Of a DNA stretch of 48,482 nt, positions 25,399 through 34,315 are shown piece by piece. Position numbers and translations under genes: made by a program. The notes beneath the pieces were generated by a model, which was given only the letters and a program-made list of their open reading frames with translations, had not been told where the DNA came from and searched no databases. The stretch spans positions 1 to 48,482 of the forward strand of contig JAAXZI010000261.1 in the NCBI GenBank assembly GCA_012719955.1, written 5' to 3'. Positions within the stretch are counted from its first letter, which is position 1; each line of letters starts with the position of its first letter. The DNA is from Phycisphaerae bacterium. GTDB taxonomy: Bacteria; Planctomycetota; Phycisphaerae; UBA1845; PWPN01.

Positions 25399-26550
25399 AT
25401 GCTGTGCAACTTAGCCACACTGCTCATTGTCCCCGGCATCCTGTGGGCACAGCCCACCTCTCAACCCGCCCTGCCCACGATCGCCTGGGATAGCGGCACT
25501 CTTCGGCTTATCGAGCGCGGCGCCGACTACGGGCGCATGGCCCGGCTGGCCGGCGGGCAAATCGCCTGCGTCTTTGACCGCGATCGCAAAATGTGGATCC
25601 GCCACAGCGCGGACGAGGGGATGACCTGGAAGGAGCCGATCCTGGTGGCCGAGGAGCCGGAGTGCTGGCTGACCAATGCCGACCTCCTGCCGCTCAAGGA
25701 CGGGACGCTGCTGTACTTCTGGAACGAACGGCCTCTTGCGGCGGTCAAATACCAGCATAAAGAGGCCCCGCAGGGGCTCCTCACCCGGCCATTCCGGATT
25801 CGCATGGCCCACAGCGAGGACCATGGCCGGACGTGGTCGAAGCCTCAGACCCTTTATGAGGCCGGAACCACCTTCCAGGACGGCTGCTGGGAGCCGGCAG
25901 GGCTGCAGCTTCCCTCGGGCGAGGTGCAGGTCTACTTCTCCAACGAGGCTCCCTTCAAAACCACGGCCGAGCAGGAAATCGCCCTGCTGCGCTCGCACGA
26001 TGGTGGCAAGACCTGGAGCAAGGCGGAGCGCATCGCCCTGCGCAAAGGCTACCGTGACGGCATGCCCGCCCCCCTGCTGCTGGCCAACGGGCGCGGCATC
26101 GTCGTGGCCATCGAGGACAACGGCTACGCCGGCGAACGCTTCAAGCCGGTGGTCTTTCATACCAGCCTGACGGACAACTGGCGTTCGGGCGTGGTGGAAG
26201 GGGACAGTCCCAGGCGCCGCGGGGCCCTGACGGAACCACTGGACCCGGCCTGGTACGGCGGCGCCCCCTGCCTGCGGCAACTGCCCACCGGCGAGACGTT
26301 GCTCTCGTACCAGGAGGGTTCCTCTGGCACCATGGAGCGCTGCCGGATGGCCGTGTGTATCGGCGACTCCGATGGGAAGAACTTCACCAACAAGACCTAT
26401 CCCCTGCCCGCTCCGGACCGGGGATACCAGGCATGGAACTCGCTTTTCGTCAAAGATGCGAATACCGTCACCGCGCTATCGTCCGCCACGGTGAACGGCG
26501 TGCACGGCGTCTGGGCCATTGACGGGCGCATCATCAGGAGAAGACCATGA
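25399..26550 (+). CDS. Exported sialidase-like Asp-box (BNR repeat) protein
   Basis: A 383-residue protein with a signal peptide (LATLLIVPGILWAQP) and a six-bladed beta-propeller pattern. Three Asp boxes (S-x-D-x-G-x-T-W) are clear: SADEGMTW, SEDHGRTW and SHDGGKTW. This is the BNR/sialidase superfamily fold. Planctomycete relatives are often annotated exo-alpha-sialidase, but they may cleave other sugars or only bind glycans. An arginine triad cannot be confirmed by eye. The last codons overlap the next gene as ATGA (ATG at 26547), so the two are probably translationally coupled. Confidence 0.82.
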   Translation: MLCNLATLLIVPGILWAQPTSQPALPTIAWDSGTLRLIERGADYGRMARLAGGQIACVFDRDRKMWIRHSADEGMTWKEPILVAEEPECWLTNADLLPLKDGTLLYFWNERPLAAVKYQHKEAPQGLLTRPFRIRMAHSEDHGRTWSKPQTLYEAGTTFQDGCWEPAGLQLPSGEVQVYFSNEAPFKTTAEQEIALLRSHDGGKTWSKAERIALRKGYRDGMPAPLLLANGRGIVVAIEDNGYAGERFKPVVFHTSLTDNWRSGVVEGDSPRRRGALTEPLDPAWYGGAPCLRQLPTGETLLSYQEGSSGTMERCRMAVCIGDSDGKNFTNKTYPLPAPDRGYQAWNSLFVKDANTVTALSSATVNGVHGVWAIDGRIIRRRP

Positions 26551-27674
26551 AACGACATGCCGTAGTGAGCGTTATCGTGCTTCTGGCCATGGCCCGCCCG
26601 GGCCTGGCCGAACCGGCGCCGACCAACCAGCCGGCGGAGCCCTTTCGTGCCGCGTACATGCACATCGACCAAGTCATCGGCCGGCAAACCGATGCCGCCG
26701 GCCGGCGGGCGGCCCTGGCCGAGGCGCTGGACGCCTTCAAAGCCAGCGGCCTGCGCGTGGTGATGCCCTACGTGAAGGACACTGCCGGGAAGGCCGCTTA
26801 CGAGAGCGACGTCGTGCCGGCTCGCAAGTACAAGGACTGGGACGCACTGGCGGACATCATGGCCCTGGCCCGCGAGCGCAAGCTGGCCGTGTGGCCGGTG
26901 ATCTGCGTGCTGCCCAGTGGCGGCGAGAAGGCCCCGGCCGGCATCCTGCTGAATCGTCCGGAGTGGGCCCTGCGGAACAAGACCGGCAAGCCGATCGGCT
27001 ATCTCTCGCCGTGCAATCCCGCCGCGCGGAAGTGGATGACGGAGATGGTCTGCGAGATCGTTCGACGGTACGAGCCGGAAGGCCTGTTGCTGGACTATCT
27101 GCGCTTTCCCAGCCAGGTGGTGCAGCTCGATCCCGCATCGGAGGCGGACTTTGAGAAGCAGCTTTCGAGCGACACGCCCGCCGAATCCACCGAGCGTGCC
27201 GCCCGCCTGGGGGCGTTCAAGACGCAGGGTTTGACCGAACTGGCCCGCATGATCAGCGAGGAGACCCGCCGGATTCGTCCCGGCCTGCAGATTGGCTTGT
27301 ACACCTGGGGGCCGCACGTAGTGGCCGGGCATAACGTCTCCCAGGACTGGAAGACATGGGCGGCCCGCGGCTACGTGGACATGATCAACGTGTCGGGCTA
27401 CTGCTACCGAGACAACTATGGCGAGAAGTATCTGGAGGTTTTTGAGAAGCGCATGCGGCAGGCGGTGCAAACGCTGAAGCAATCCGGCGGCAAGGCCCGG
27501 ATCAGCCTCTGCCTTGGCGTCCGCACCAGCCATGGCCGGATCAGCGAGGCGCGGGAGATCGCCGAGTACCGCCGGTTGGCCCGGGAAGCCGGCATCACGG
27601 ATGTGGCTTTCTTCACGTGGACTTACCTGCAACCGTTCCTCGATGAAGCAGTCCAGGCGGGGTATCTCAAATAG
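26547..27674 (+). CDS. Exported family 10-like glycoside hydrolase (GHL10/DUF187)
   Basis: A 375-residue protein with a signal peptide (VVSVIVLLAMARPGLAEP) and a TIM-barrel pattern of the DUF187/GHL10 kind: FRAAYMHIDQV on the first strand, GLRVVMPYVKD, LAVWPVICVLP, GLLLDYLRFPSQ, QIGLYTWGPHV, VDMINVSGYCYRDNY, DVAFFTWTYLQPF. In related proteins the DYLRFP block carries a likely catalytic Asp. Substrate specificity is unknown. A strong aggaga lies 6 nt before the ATG, and the start overlaps the stop of the sialidase-like gene. With the esterase it makes a three-gene exported glycan-processing set. About 475 bp of repeat-bearing sequence follows. Confidence 0.82.
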   Translation: MKRHAVVSVIVLLAMARPGLAEPAPTNQPAEPFRAAYMHIDQVIGRQTDAAGRRAALAEALDAFKASGLRVVMPYVKDTAGKAAYESDVVPARKYKDWDALADIMALARERKLAVWPVICVLPSGGEKAPAGILLNRPEWALRNKTGKPIGYLSPCNPAARKWMTEMVCEIVRRYEPEGLLLDYLRFPSQVVQLDPASEADFEKQLSSDTPAESTERAARLGAFKTQGLTELARMISEETRRIRPGLQIGLYTWGPHVVAGHNVSQDWKTWAARGYVDMINVSGYCYRDNYGEKYLEVFEKRMRQAVQTLKQSGGKARISLCLGVRTSHGRISEAREIAEYRRLAREAGITDVAFFTWTYLQPFLDEAVQAGYLK

Positions 27675-27798
27675 GTAGAGTCCGATGAACTGTCCGTGAG
27701 TCCCATCGGAAGGAAGGTGAGATTTCCGGCGGTTTTCGTTGCGAACTTGCGCAGGTTTCTACCTGGCTGTTGATCGCCTCCGCTGCTGATCGGGTGGG

Positions 27799-27840
27799 TG
27801 GCCCACCTCTTCCAGAGGTGGATTCACGATTTGGACAACC
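27799..27840 (+). repeat. Small dispersed hairpin motif, copy 1
   Basis: A perfect 7-bp stem, ccacctc (27803-27809) and gaggtgg (27815-27821), followed by attcacgatttgga. The block gtggccc...ggattcacgattt resembles 32614-32650 (gtagccc...ggatttacgactttt), with the tail ggattyacgaytt most alike. The stem is not preserved in the second copy. Confidence 0.45.
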
Positions 27841-27932
27841 AATAAGGGTACCGACGGCATCAACCGCAAGCCCGGCTGAAGCGGGAGTGAGTCTGAGGCT
27901 GGAGATGTGTTTGTCGCTCGGGTAATCGCCTG

Positions 27933-28019
27933 TGGCCCCGAGAGGGGCCAGGTGAGAGTAGCCACCAGTGCAGCGAAGCGGAACCCGTGACCACTTTCTC
28001 GCCGCCCCGGTGTGGGGCG
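27933..28019 (+). repeat. Three-hairpin dispersed element, copy 3 (mismatched hairpin B)
   Basis: Hairpin A tggccccgagaggggcca (27933-27950), linker ggtgagagtag, hairpin B region (27962-27990), hairpin C cgccccggtgtggggcg (28003-28019). In hairpin B the left arm is ccaccagt, as in copy 2, but the right arm is acccgtg, as in copy 1, so the stem no longer pairs. It looks like a recombinant of two element variants. Confidence 0.7.
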
Positions 28020-28151
28020 TGTGTCCCCCTGAAGGTGGCGGTGTGTGGTGCGTTCAACGCAGAAGATTCACTTGGCGTCCGTAGCAGGCGCGCGCTGGAA
28101 CTGCACAGGAGCAGAGGTACACCTTTTCGGGAGCAGGCGTCGGGACGTCGG

Positions 28152-30389
28152 TCATTCTTCGGGCATCAGGCTCTCCCTCTTCAGGAGACGCTGCCTGACG
28201 GTCAGGAAGAAGCTGGGGATAAGGATCGGCCGTACGAAGTAGGTATCGATCAGGATGCCCAGGGCCAGGGCGAAGCCGACCTGCTGGAGCAGCGAGAGCT
28301 TGCCGGCCCAGAGGGAGCCCAGCGTGGCGGCCATGATGATGCCGCAACTGCTGATGACCGACCCGGTGCTGATTACCGCCCGGCGAACGGCCTCGGCGAG
28401 GCCCGCATGCCGCCGCTCTTCCATGAGGCGGCTGACCAGGAAGATGTTGTAGTCCTGCCCGACCGCCACCACGATCACAAACACGATCAGCCGGACCTTC
28501 CAGTCGATGCCGCTGAGACCCATGACGTGGGCGAAGAATTCCTCCGTCAACTTGAGCGTCGCACCGTAGGTCAACAACGTCGCGAAAACCATGAAGAGCG
28601 TCAGGGGCAGGTCACGGATCAGCACCAGAACGATGGCCGCGATGGCAATGGTGGCAACGATCATGACTCGGCGCTGGTCGCGGCCGGAGACGTCGCGAAC
28701 GGCCATGATGTAAGGCGTCAGCCCGGAAAGATGCACCTGGGCTTGCCGCCCCTGAGCGGTCACCTGAGCCCCCCACTCGCGGGCAATCTCATCCACACGT
28801 TCGACCAGCTTCATGGCCGAAATGGAAAACGGCGGCTCATTGATCAGGATCTCGAAGCGCAGGGCCGGCATTTGATCGGAGAGGTAGTACGAATCCGCCG
28901 ACTGGGTCAGCGCGGTGAAGAGCCGGCCGAACGGATTGCGCCGGCCCGTGGACATGTTCTTGCCGGCCGGCGAGTCCAGTGAATACACGTCCTCGACACC
29001 CGGCAACGTGAGCAGGCGGTCTCGAAGCCGGCGGCTGGCCTCGCGCAGGCGCGGCGCCGGGGCGGGCTGTTCGTCAAAGGTGAACAGCAACATGGTGGAG
29101 TAGATCTGGCCTCTGGAAAAATGGGACTCGGCGATGTCGTATCCGCGTCTGGAGGTCGTACCCTCCGGCAACTGCAGCAGCGAGTCGAAATGCGGCTCCA
29201 TCCGCATGGCCAGGGCCGCGGGCACGGACAGGGCCAGCAGCCCGAACAGCAGCGTACGCATCGGGTGTCGCACGATCAGGTCAGCGACGCCCGGCCAGAT
29301 CGCGCGTTGCGCGAATCTCAGCGGCGCGGTTGCTCCCCCCGGCCAGAACAGCGCCCGCCCAAGCATGCGGGCAATCGGCGGGGCCAGCAGCAGGCCGGCC
29401 AGCAGGGCCATGGTCAGCGCTACCACCAGCACCATGCCGGAATTGCGCGACGGGCCCAGCTCCGCAGTCAGCAGCGAACACATCCCCACCATGGTGGTGA
29501 TCGCACTGAAGAACACCGCCTCGCCGGCATGCCGGGTGGCTTCGGTGGCGGCCTCGGACAGGTCAGGATCGAAATGGAGCCGCTCGCGATAGCGGGCGAT
29601 CCAGAACAGAACGTAATCCACGCCGGCCCCGAACATGATCACAATCACGAAGATGTGTTCCATGGTCGAGACTTCCCACCCGGCGTACTTTTCGAGGAAA
29701 GTGAGAAGAACCAGGGTGAGATAAACGCTCAGCCCGATGGAGATCAGCGGGACCAGGGCCCCGACCGGCGAACGATAGACAAGGATCAGGATGGCCAGGA
29801 CCGCAATCACCGTGACCCAAGTGGTGTGGTGCAGGGCCCGGGTGGTGGCGTTGGCATAATCCCGGCCGATGGCCGCGGAACTGGTCAGCTCAACCTGCAG
29901 ACCCTCGGGTGGGCGGTGGCGGGCGATGGTGGCCTCAAGCTCGTTGACCATGACGGACGAGGCCGAGCTGATCATGTTGGTGGTCAGATTGATGACGGCC
30001 ATCGCCGCCTGACCGTCGGTGCTGACCAGCCGTGGCCGGAACCACACCACCTGCGGTGAGAGGATGCCGGCCAGGATGTGCCGCTCCGTGGATTCGTGGG
30101 CGGAGCGGGCGATTCGGTCCAGCCATTCAAGATCCTGCTCAGTCACCTTCTCCGGCCGGTAACCGACAATCGCGATCTGGCTGCGCGAAGTCATGCTGGG
30201 AAAGGCCTTACCCAGCATTTCGACCGCGACGTTGTAACGGTTCTCCGGGGGCAGGAAGGAACCCATCTCATCAGGGGGCAAAGGCTCGGCACTGAACGCC
30301 CATACGGAAGCGATAACCGCAACGGCCAGCCAGATGGCTACCAATCGGCCGGGTTTCAGGGCGATGAGACGTCCGAGGGTGTGAAACAT
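28152..30389 (-). CDS. MMPL-family RND-type membrane transporter
   Basis: A 745-residue protein with about twelve membrane helices in two repeats, each with a large extracytoplasmic loop. This is the MMPL/HpnN-like branch of the RND superfamily, which moves lipids or other hydrophobic molecules by proton motive force. The first helix starts LVAIWLAVAVIASVWAF. The GAGVDYVLFWIARYRE segment of the first half and its counterpart VAVGQDYNIFLVSRLMEE in the second half are the conserved TM4/TM10 Asp-Tyr motifs of proton-relay helices. Cargo is unknown. There is no membrane-fusion or outer-membrane partner next to it. It is 210 bp downstream of nadA on the same strand. Confidence 0.88.
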   Translation of the reverse strand: MFHTLGRLIALKPGRLVAIWLAVAVIASVWAFSAEPLPPDEMGSFLPPENRYNVAVEMLGKAFPSMTSRSQIAIVGYRPEKVTEQDLEWLDRIARSAHESTERHILAGILSPQVVWFRPRLVSTDGQAAMAVINLTTNMISSASSVMVNELEATIARHRPPEGLQVELTSSAAIGRDYANATTRALHHTTWVTVIAVLAILILVYRSPVGALVPLISIGLSVYLTLVLLTFLEKYAGWEVSTMEHIFVIVIMFGAGVDYVLFWIARYRERLHFDPDLSEAATEATRHAGEAVFFSAITTMVGMCSLLTAELGPSRNSGMVLVVALTMALLAGLLLAPPIARMLGRALFWPGGATAPLRFAQRAIWPGVADLIVRHPMRTLLFGLLALSVPAALAMRMEPHFDSLLQLPEGTTSRRGYDIAESHFSRGQIYSTMLLFTFDEQPAPAPRLREASRRLRDRLLTLPGVEDVYSLDSPAGKNMSTGRRNPFGRLFTALTQSADSYYLSDQMPALRFEILINEPPFSISAMKLVERVDEIAREWGAQVTAQGRQAQVHLSGLTPYIMAVRDVSGRDQRRVMIVATIAIAAIVLVLIRDLPLTLFMVFATLLTYGATLKLTEEFFAHVMGLSGIDWKVRLIVFVIVVAVGQDYNIFLVSRLMEERRHAGLAEAVRRAVISTGSVISSCGIIMAATLGSLWAGKLSLLQQVGFALALGILIDTYFVRPILIPSFFLTVRQRLLKRESLMPEE

Positions 30390-30599
30390 CGCGGTCTTTG
30401 TAGCCGGTTAGGGCAGGATGGGCAAGAGCCGCCCCGGTTCCTCAGCCGGGCCCGGATTGGCTGCACCGCAGATGCAATCGAACAAGTGACGCTGACGCAT
30501 GGTGATTTTACCCGATCGGCTGCGCGTTCCCTGGCCATGGATAGGCTCCCCGGCGCTATCCCATCGGGCAAATACCCGAAAGCGGCCGCCGGCGGGCTT

Positions 30600-31718
30600 C
30601 TACTTGGCAGCCATCGGCTGCGGAGGGACGTTGTCCAGCATGCGCTGCAGCGAGACCCGGGCCCAGTGGCGGGTATCCGGATCCACCTTGATCTGATTGA
30701 CGATCCGGCCGGCGGCCAGCTCATCCAGCGACCAGAGCAGGTGGCGCAGGTCGATGCGGTACATGGTGGTGCACAGGCACTGCACCCCCGCCAATGAACG
30801 GATAAGTTTACGGCCGGCGTACTTGTTCGCGAGGCGATTCACGAGGTGAATCTCGGTGCCCACGGCCCAACTCGTGGCGTCGGGGGCCTCCTCGAGGGCC
30901 TTGACAATGTATTCGGTACTGCCGGCCACGTCGGCCTTCTGGACGACCTCCCAGCGGCACTCGGGGTGGACGATGATCTTGCACGCCGGATCGGCCTCGC
31001 GGATCAGGTCGCAGTGCTTCGCGGTAAACAGGCCATGAACGCTGCAGTGCCCTTTCCAGAGCAGGAATTTCGCGTTGCGAATCTGCTCGCTGGTGAGGCC
31101 GCCGTCAACGGCGTTCGGATCGTAGACGACCATCGAATCGAGCGGATACCCCAACGCGTAGGCGGTGTTCCGGCCGAGGTGCTGGTCGGGGAGGAACAGT
31201 ATCTTCTCGCCCCGGCCCAGCGCCCATTCGACCACCCGGCGGGCGTTGGAACTGGTGCAGCAGGCGCCGTCATGCCGCCCGACAAAGGCCTTGATATCCG
31301 CGGTGCTGTTCACATAGGTAATGGGGATAATCCGGGCGTCGGTGGCCGACTGGAACTGTTCCCAGGCCTCCTCCACCTGGTCGATGGCGGCCATGTCGGC
31401 CATGCTGCAGCCGGCGGAGAGATCCGGCAGGATCACCGTGACCTCATCTTCGGTGAGGATGTCGGCCGACTCGGCCATAAAATGGACGCCGCAGAAGACG
31501 ACATATCGGGCGTTCCGGGCCTTGGCAGCCAGTTGACTGAGCTTGAGGCTGTCGCCGGCATGGTCGGCGAACTGAATCACGTCATCCTGTTGATAATGGT
31601 GCCCCAGGATAATCAGCCTGTCGCCGAAAGCCTGCTTGTGCGCGCGGACCCGGTCGGCCATTTCCTCGTCGGAGAGCTCGGCATAGTGAGGAGGCAACGG
31701 GGGTTGAAAAAGCATCAT
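30600..31718 (-). CDS. nadA: Quinolinate synthase
   Basis: A 372-residue 4Fe-4S enzyme that condenses iminoaspartate with dihydroxyacetone phosphate to give quinolinate for de novo NAD synthesis. Seen are LGHHYQQDDVIQFADHAGDS near the start, the first cluster cysteine in VFCGVHFMAESA, LPDLSAGCSMAD, the HPEC ligand motif (VHPECRWEV), TEIHLVNRL, and a late Cys pair in VQCLCTTMYR. Two consecutive ATG codons (31718, 31715) can serve as starts, with gagg about 10 nt upstream of the first. nadB and nadC are not adjacent. Confidence 0.95.
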   Translation of the reverse strand: MMLFQPPLPPHYAELSDEEMADRVRAHKQAFGDRLIILGHHYQQDDVIQFADHAGDSLKLSQLAAKARNARYVVFCGVHFMAESADILTEDEVTVILPDLSAGCSMADMAAIDQVEEAWEQFQSATDARIIPITYVNSTADIKAFVGRHDGACCTSSNARRVVEWALGRGEKILFLPDQHLGRNTAYALGYPLDSMVVYDPNAVDGGLTSEQIRNAKFLLWKGHCSVHGLFTAKHCDLIREADPACKIIVHPECRWEVVQKADVAGSTEYIVKALEEAPDATSWAVGTEIHLVNRLANKYAGRKLIRSLAGVQCLCTTMYRIDLRHLLWSLDELAAGRIVNQIKVDPDTRHWARVSLQRMLDNVPPQPMAAK

Positions 31719-31739
31719 GACTATTGTACCTCGGCTCGC

Positions 31740-31745
31740 ATTATA
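31740..31745 (-). promoter_or_regulatory. -10 box upstream of nadA
   Basis: A consensus tataat on the minus strand at 31745-31740, 22 bp from the nadA ATG. It implies a leader of only about 15 nt, which still contains gagg. A second weaker match, tacaat (31728-31723), lies closer. No clear -35 is visible. Confidence 0.4.
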
Positions 31746-31775
31746 GGCGAGAGAGCCGGTTCAGCTAATCCCGGC

Positions 31776-32594
31776 TCATTGCCGCGGGCCTCCGAAATGT
31801 TCTTTCAGGAAAGACTCAATATATGTCTGTACGTCGACGGCGTGGCGCTCGGGACTGACTGCTTTAGCGGTCAGTTCACGGAAGACGGCGCCGGGGATGG
31901 TCTGGGCGAGGATCTGCCCGTATTCGAAGGGGTGAATGGGGTCCTGCCGGCTGGCCAGAACCAGCGTGGGCACGCGAATCGTCTTGAGTTCATCCAGACT
32001 GTTCAGGGGGGAGTCATGGGGGATGCGTTCGATCTTGATGACGGTTTCGGTGGCGCGGGGATGGTCGAACTGCCGGAGGAGAGAAGCGGCCACCTCGGGC
32101 CAGTTGCGCAGCAGTGCGGCATACTCAGGCGATTCCACAAACCGCTCCTTGGCCCCCGCGGCCCCGTACTGGCGGATCAGCCCGGCGATGAGTTCGCACA
32201 GGCGGATATTCTCCGGCGGAGGCGTCTTCAGCCAGGCCGGGCGGGAGAGCACCAGGCCCAGGACGCGCTGCGGATAGCGCAGGGTAAAGTTCAACGCGAT
32301 GGCCGAGCCCATGGAGATGCCACCGACGACGGTCTTCTCAATCTGAAGATGGTCCAGGAAAACCAGCAGATCATCGGCAAACGGGGCCAGGCCGATCCGG
32401 GTTTCATCGCCCAGCGGGCGGGTCTCGCCATGAGCCCGACAATCGAAGGCCAGCAGTCGAAAGCCCGGCGGGGGTACGAACAGCTTGAACGGCTGATTGA
32501 CGTCGCCGCCCAGGCCATGCTGGAAGACAAAGGGCGTCCCTTCGCCGACATCGAGGTAGTTGAAGGACAGACCGTCGTGGCTGAATGAGGGCAT
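31776..32594 (-). CDS. Alpha/beta-fold hydrolase
   Basis: A 272-residue cytoplasmic alpha/beta hydrolase. Seen are the oxyanion HG motif (VFQHGLGGDV), the nucleophile elbow GGISMGSA with Ser, the acid in ASRQDPIHP, and the catalytic His in SPERHAVDVQ, so the triad is complete. Size and motif order fit the 3-oxoadipate enol-lactonase/esterase-like group, but the substrate is not predictable. The ATG has a good ribosome-binding site (aggagagg, 5 nt upstream). It lies between nadA (57 bp away) and the NADH dehydrogenase, all on the minus strand. Confidence 0.85.
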   Translation of the reverse strand: MPSFSHDGLSFNYLDVGEGTPFVFQHGLGGDVNQPFKLFVPPPGFRLLAFDCRAHGETRPLGDETRIGLAPFADDLLVFLDHLQIEKTVVGGISMGSAIALNFTLRYPQRVLGLVLSRPAWLKTPPPENIRLCELIAGLIRQYGAAGAKERFVESPEYAALLRNWPEVAASLLRQFDHPRATETVIKIERIPHDSPLNSLDELKTIRVPTLVLASRQDPIHPFEYGQILAQTIPGAVFRELTAKAVSPERHAVDVQTYIESFLKEHFGGPRQ

Positions 32595-32613
32595 GAGTTT
32601 CCTCTCCTCTTGC

Positions 32614-32660
32614 CGTAGCCCCTCTCTCCGAAGGCGGATTTACGACTTTTGAGGCAAACG
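32614..32660 (+). repeat. Small dispersed hairpin motif, copy 2 (tentative)
   Basis: The run gtagcccctctctccgaagg followed by cggatttacgacttttgagg parallels the motif at 27799-27840. Similarity is by eye and includes a one-base gap; the stem is imperfect here. It lies in the short gap upstream of the alpha/beta hydrolase gene. Confidence 0.35.
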
Positions 32661-32878
32661 CTTCCCAATCATGAGGAGTCGCGAACCGGGAGCCGGAGAG
32701 GCAACATCACCCGCCCATGTTCTCGATTCTTGAAGAGGGCAACGAGGCGGGTTCACAGCTTCCGGCAGGCTCGCGCGCCTCGGCGGCCAACTGCCGGCCA
32801 TGAGACAGGTTAGCCCGTTTCATGAGCTCTTTCAATCACGGTGAACGCACCCTCGGCGGGAGAGGGACGGCTGTGGCC

Positions 32879-34315
32879 TCAGACTTCGGGCGGCCGGGGG
32901 ACAGGGGGATGGTCGGCGGCGGCCTCTGACTCGCGCTCGGAATGGCTGATCTCCGTGATCAGGCGTGCCGGGCGGTTTCGAGTGAAATAGTTGTACGCCC
33001 ACTGAAGCAGGACCAGCAGCCGATTGGCGAATTGCACCAGGTACATCAGGTGCACAAACAACCAGATCAGCCAGGCCACGAAGCCGGAGAAGCGGACCCA
33101 GGTCAAATCGGCGACCGCGGCCGCCCGGCCGATCGTCGCCATGCTCCCCCGGTCGTGATAGACAAAGGGCGGGGTGGGTCGGCCCCGCAGCCGGTTGCGG
33201 ATGAGCCTGGCGGCGTAGCGTCCCTGCTGCATGGCCACCGGGGCCACGCCGGGGAGCGACTTGCTGTTCTGCTCAACGTGGGCCAGGTCCCCGATGACGA
33301 GGATCTCCGGATGGCCGGGGATGGTCAGGTCGGGGTTCACGACCACTTTACCGCCGCGGGCCAGTTGGGCTCCGGTTCGCTCGTGAAGTACCCGGCCCAG
33401 GGGCGAGGCGGTCACGCCGGCCGCCCAGAGCACCGTTTCGGCGGGGATGCGTTCGGTTCGGCCGTCTGATTCCACGGCGATCTCGCCCGGCGCGATGGCC
33501 ACGATGCTGGTCCTGGTTCGGACGGTGACTCCCAGCCTGGCCAGGGAGCGTTCCGCCGCCTTGGCCAGATCCGGCGGGTAGCTTTCGAGAATTCGTTCGG
33601 AGCGCTCTACCAGCAGAATGCGCGCATCGGCGGGATTGATGCGACGGAAGTCATGCTTGAGGGTATGGTTGGCGATCTCGGCTACGGCGCCGGCCAGCTC
33701 TACCCCCGTCGGGCCGCCGCCCACGATCACAAACGTCAGCAGCGCGGCCACGTGCGCGGGATCCGGATCGCGCTCGGCGGCTTCGAACGCGGAGAGTAAG
33801 CGGCCCCGGATGCGAGTGGCATCCTCAATGGTCTTGAGACCGGGCGCGAGCCGCTGCCATTCGTCGTGGCCGAAGTAGCCGGTCTGCGAGCCGGAGGCGA
33901 TGATGAGAAAATCATAATCCACCTCACTGTCGCGGAGGATCACTCGGCGTTTCAACGGGTCGAGGTCCACCATCTCGCCCATCAGCACAATGGCGTTCTT
34001 CTGGCGTCTCAAAATCGAGCGCAGGGGCGCGGCGATGTTGGCCGGCGAAAGCCCACCCGTTGCCACCTGGTAGAGCAACGGCTGAAAGAGGTGAAAGTTG
34101 CGGCGATCGATGAGGATCACGCGCACGGGCGCCCGCTTGAGCGACCGGGCCGCGTACAGGCCGCCAAATCCGCCGCCGATAATCACGACCCGCGGCAGAG
34201 GGTCGGAACCATCGGGCCTTTCACGGCCAGCCGCCTGAGAGGAAGACGCCGCGCCGCCGGACTGCGCACTGTCCGGAAACAAGTATGTGCCGAGTCGGGT
34301 CATGGACATATACAT
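32879..34315 (-). CDS. ndh: Type II NADH dehydrogenase (NDH-2)
   Basis: A single-subunit FAD enzyme that passes electrons from NADH to quinone without pumping protons. The FAD-binding Rossmann motif is VVIIGGGFGGLYAARSL, followed by DRRNFHLFQPLLYQVATG, typical of NDH-2. The NADH-binding motif is FVIVGGGPTGVELAGAVAE, then VLWAAGV and the FAD motif ILVIGDLAHVEQ. A hydrophobic C-terminal segment (FVAWLIWLFVHLMYLVQF) anchors it at the membrane. The open frame extends to 34450, but that part is not NDH-2-like. The ATG cluster at 34315-34303 is preferred, with aggt upstream. It is divergent from the complex III operon and probably feeds the same quinone pool. Confidence 0.9.
   Translation of the reverse strand: MYMSMTRLGTYLFPDSAQSGGAASSSQAAGRERPDGSDPLPRVVIIGGGFGGLYAARSLKRAPVRVILIDRRNFHLFQPLLYQVATGGLSPANIAAPLRSILRRQKNAIVLMGEMVDLDPLKRRVILRDSEVDYDFLIIASGSQTGYFGHDEWQRLAPGLKTIEDATRIRGRLLSAFEAAERDPDPAHVAALLTFVIVGGGPTGVELAGAVAEIANHTLKHDFRRINPADARILLVERSERILESYPPDLAKAAERSLARLGVTVRTRTSIVAIAPGEIAVESDGRTERIPAETVLWAAGVTASPLGRVLHERTGAQLARGGKVVVNPDLTIPGHPEILVIGDLAHVEQNSKSLPGVAPVAMQQGRYAARLIRNRLRGRPTPPFVYHDRGSMATIGRAAAVADLTWVRFSGFVAWLIWLFVHLMYLVQFANRLLVLLQWAYNYFTRNRPARLITEISHSERESEAAADHPPVPRPPEV

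Larger units (their letters stand above)
27675..28151. other. Convergent intergenic region with dispersed repeats
   Basis: About 480 bp between the convergent GHL10 and MMPL genes. It contains a weak 7-bp inverted repeat just after the GHL10 stop (27681-27687 with 27704-27710), a small dispersed hairpin motif (27799-27840) and copy 3 of the three-hairpin element (27933-28019). No gene is seen. Confidence 0.6.

Noticed and set aside
30846-32588. 580-codon open frame on the plus strand across nadA and the hydrolase
   Set aside because: It spans two well-identified genes on the other strand and contains no domain.
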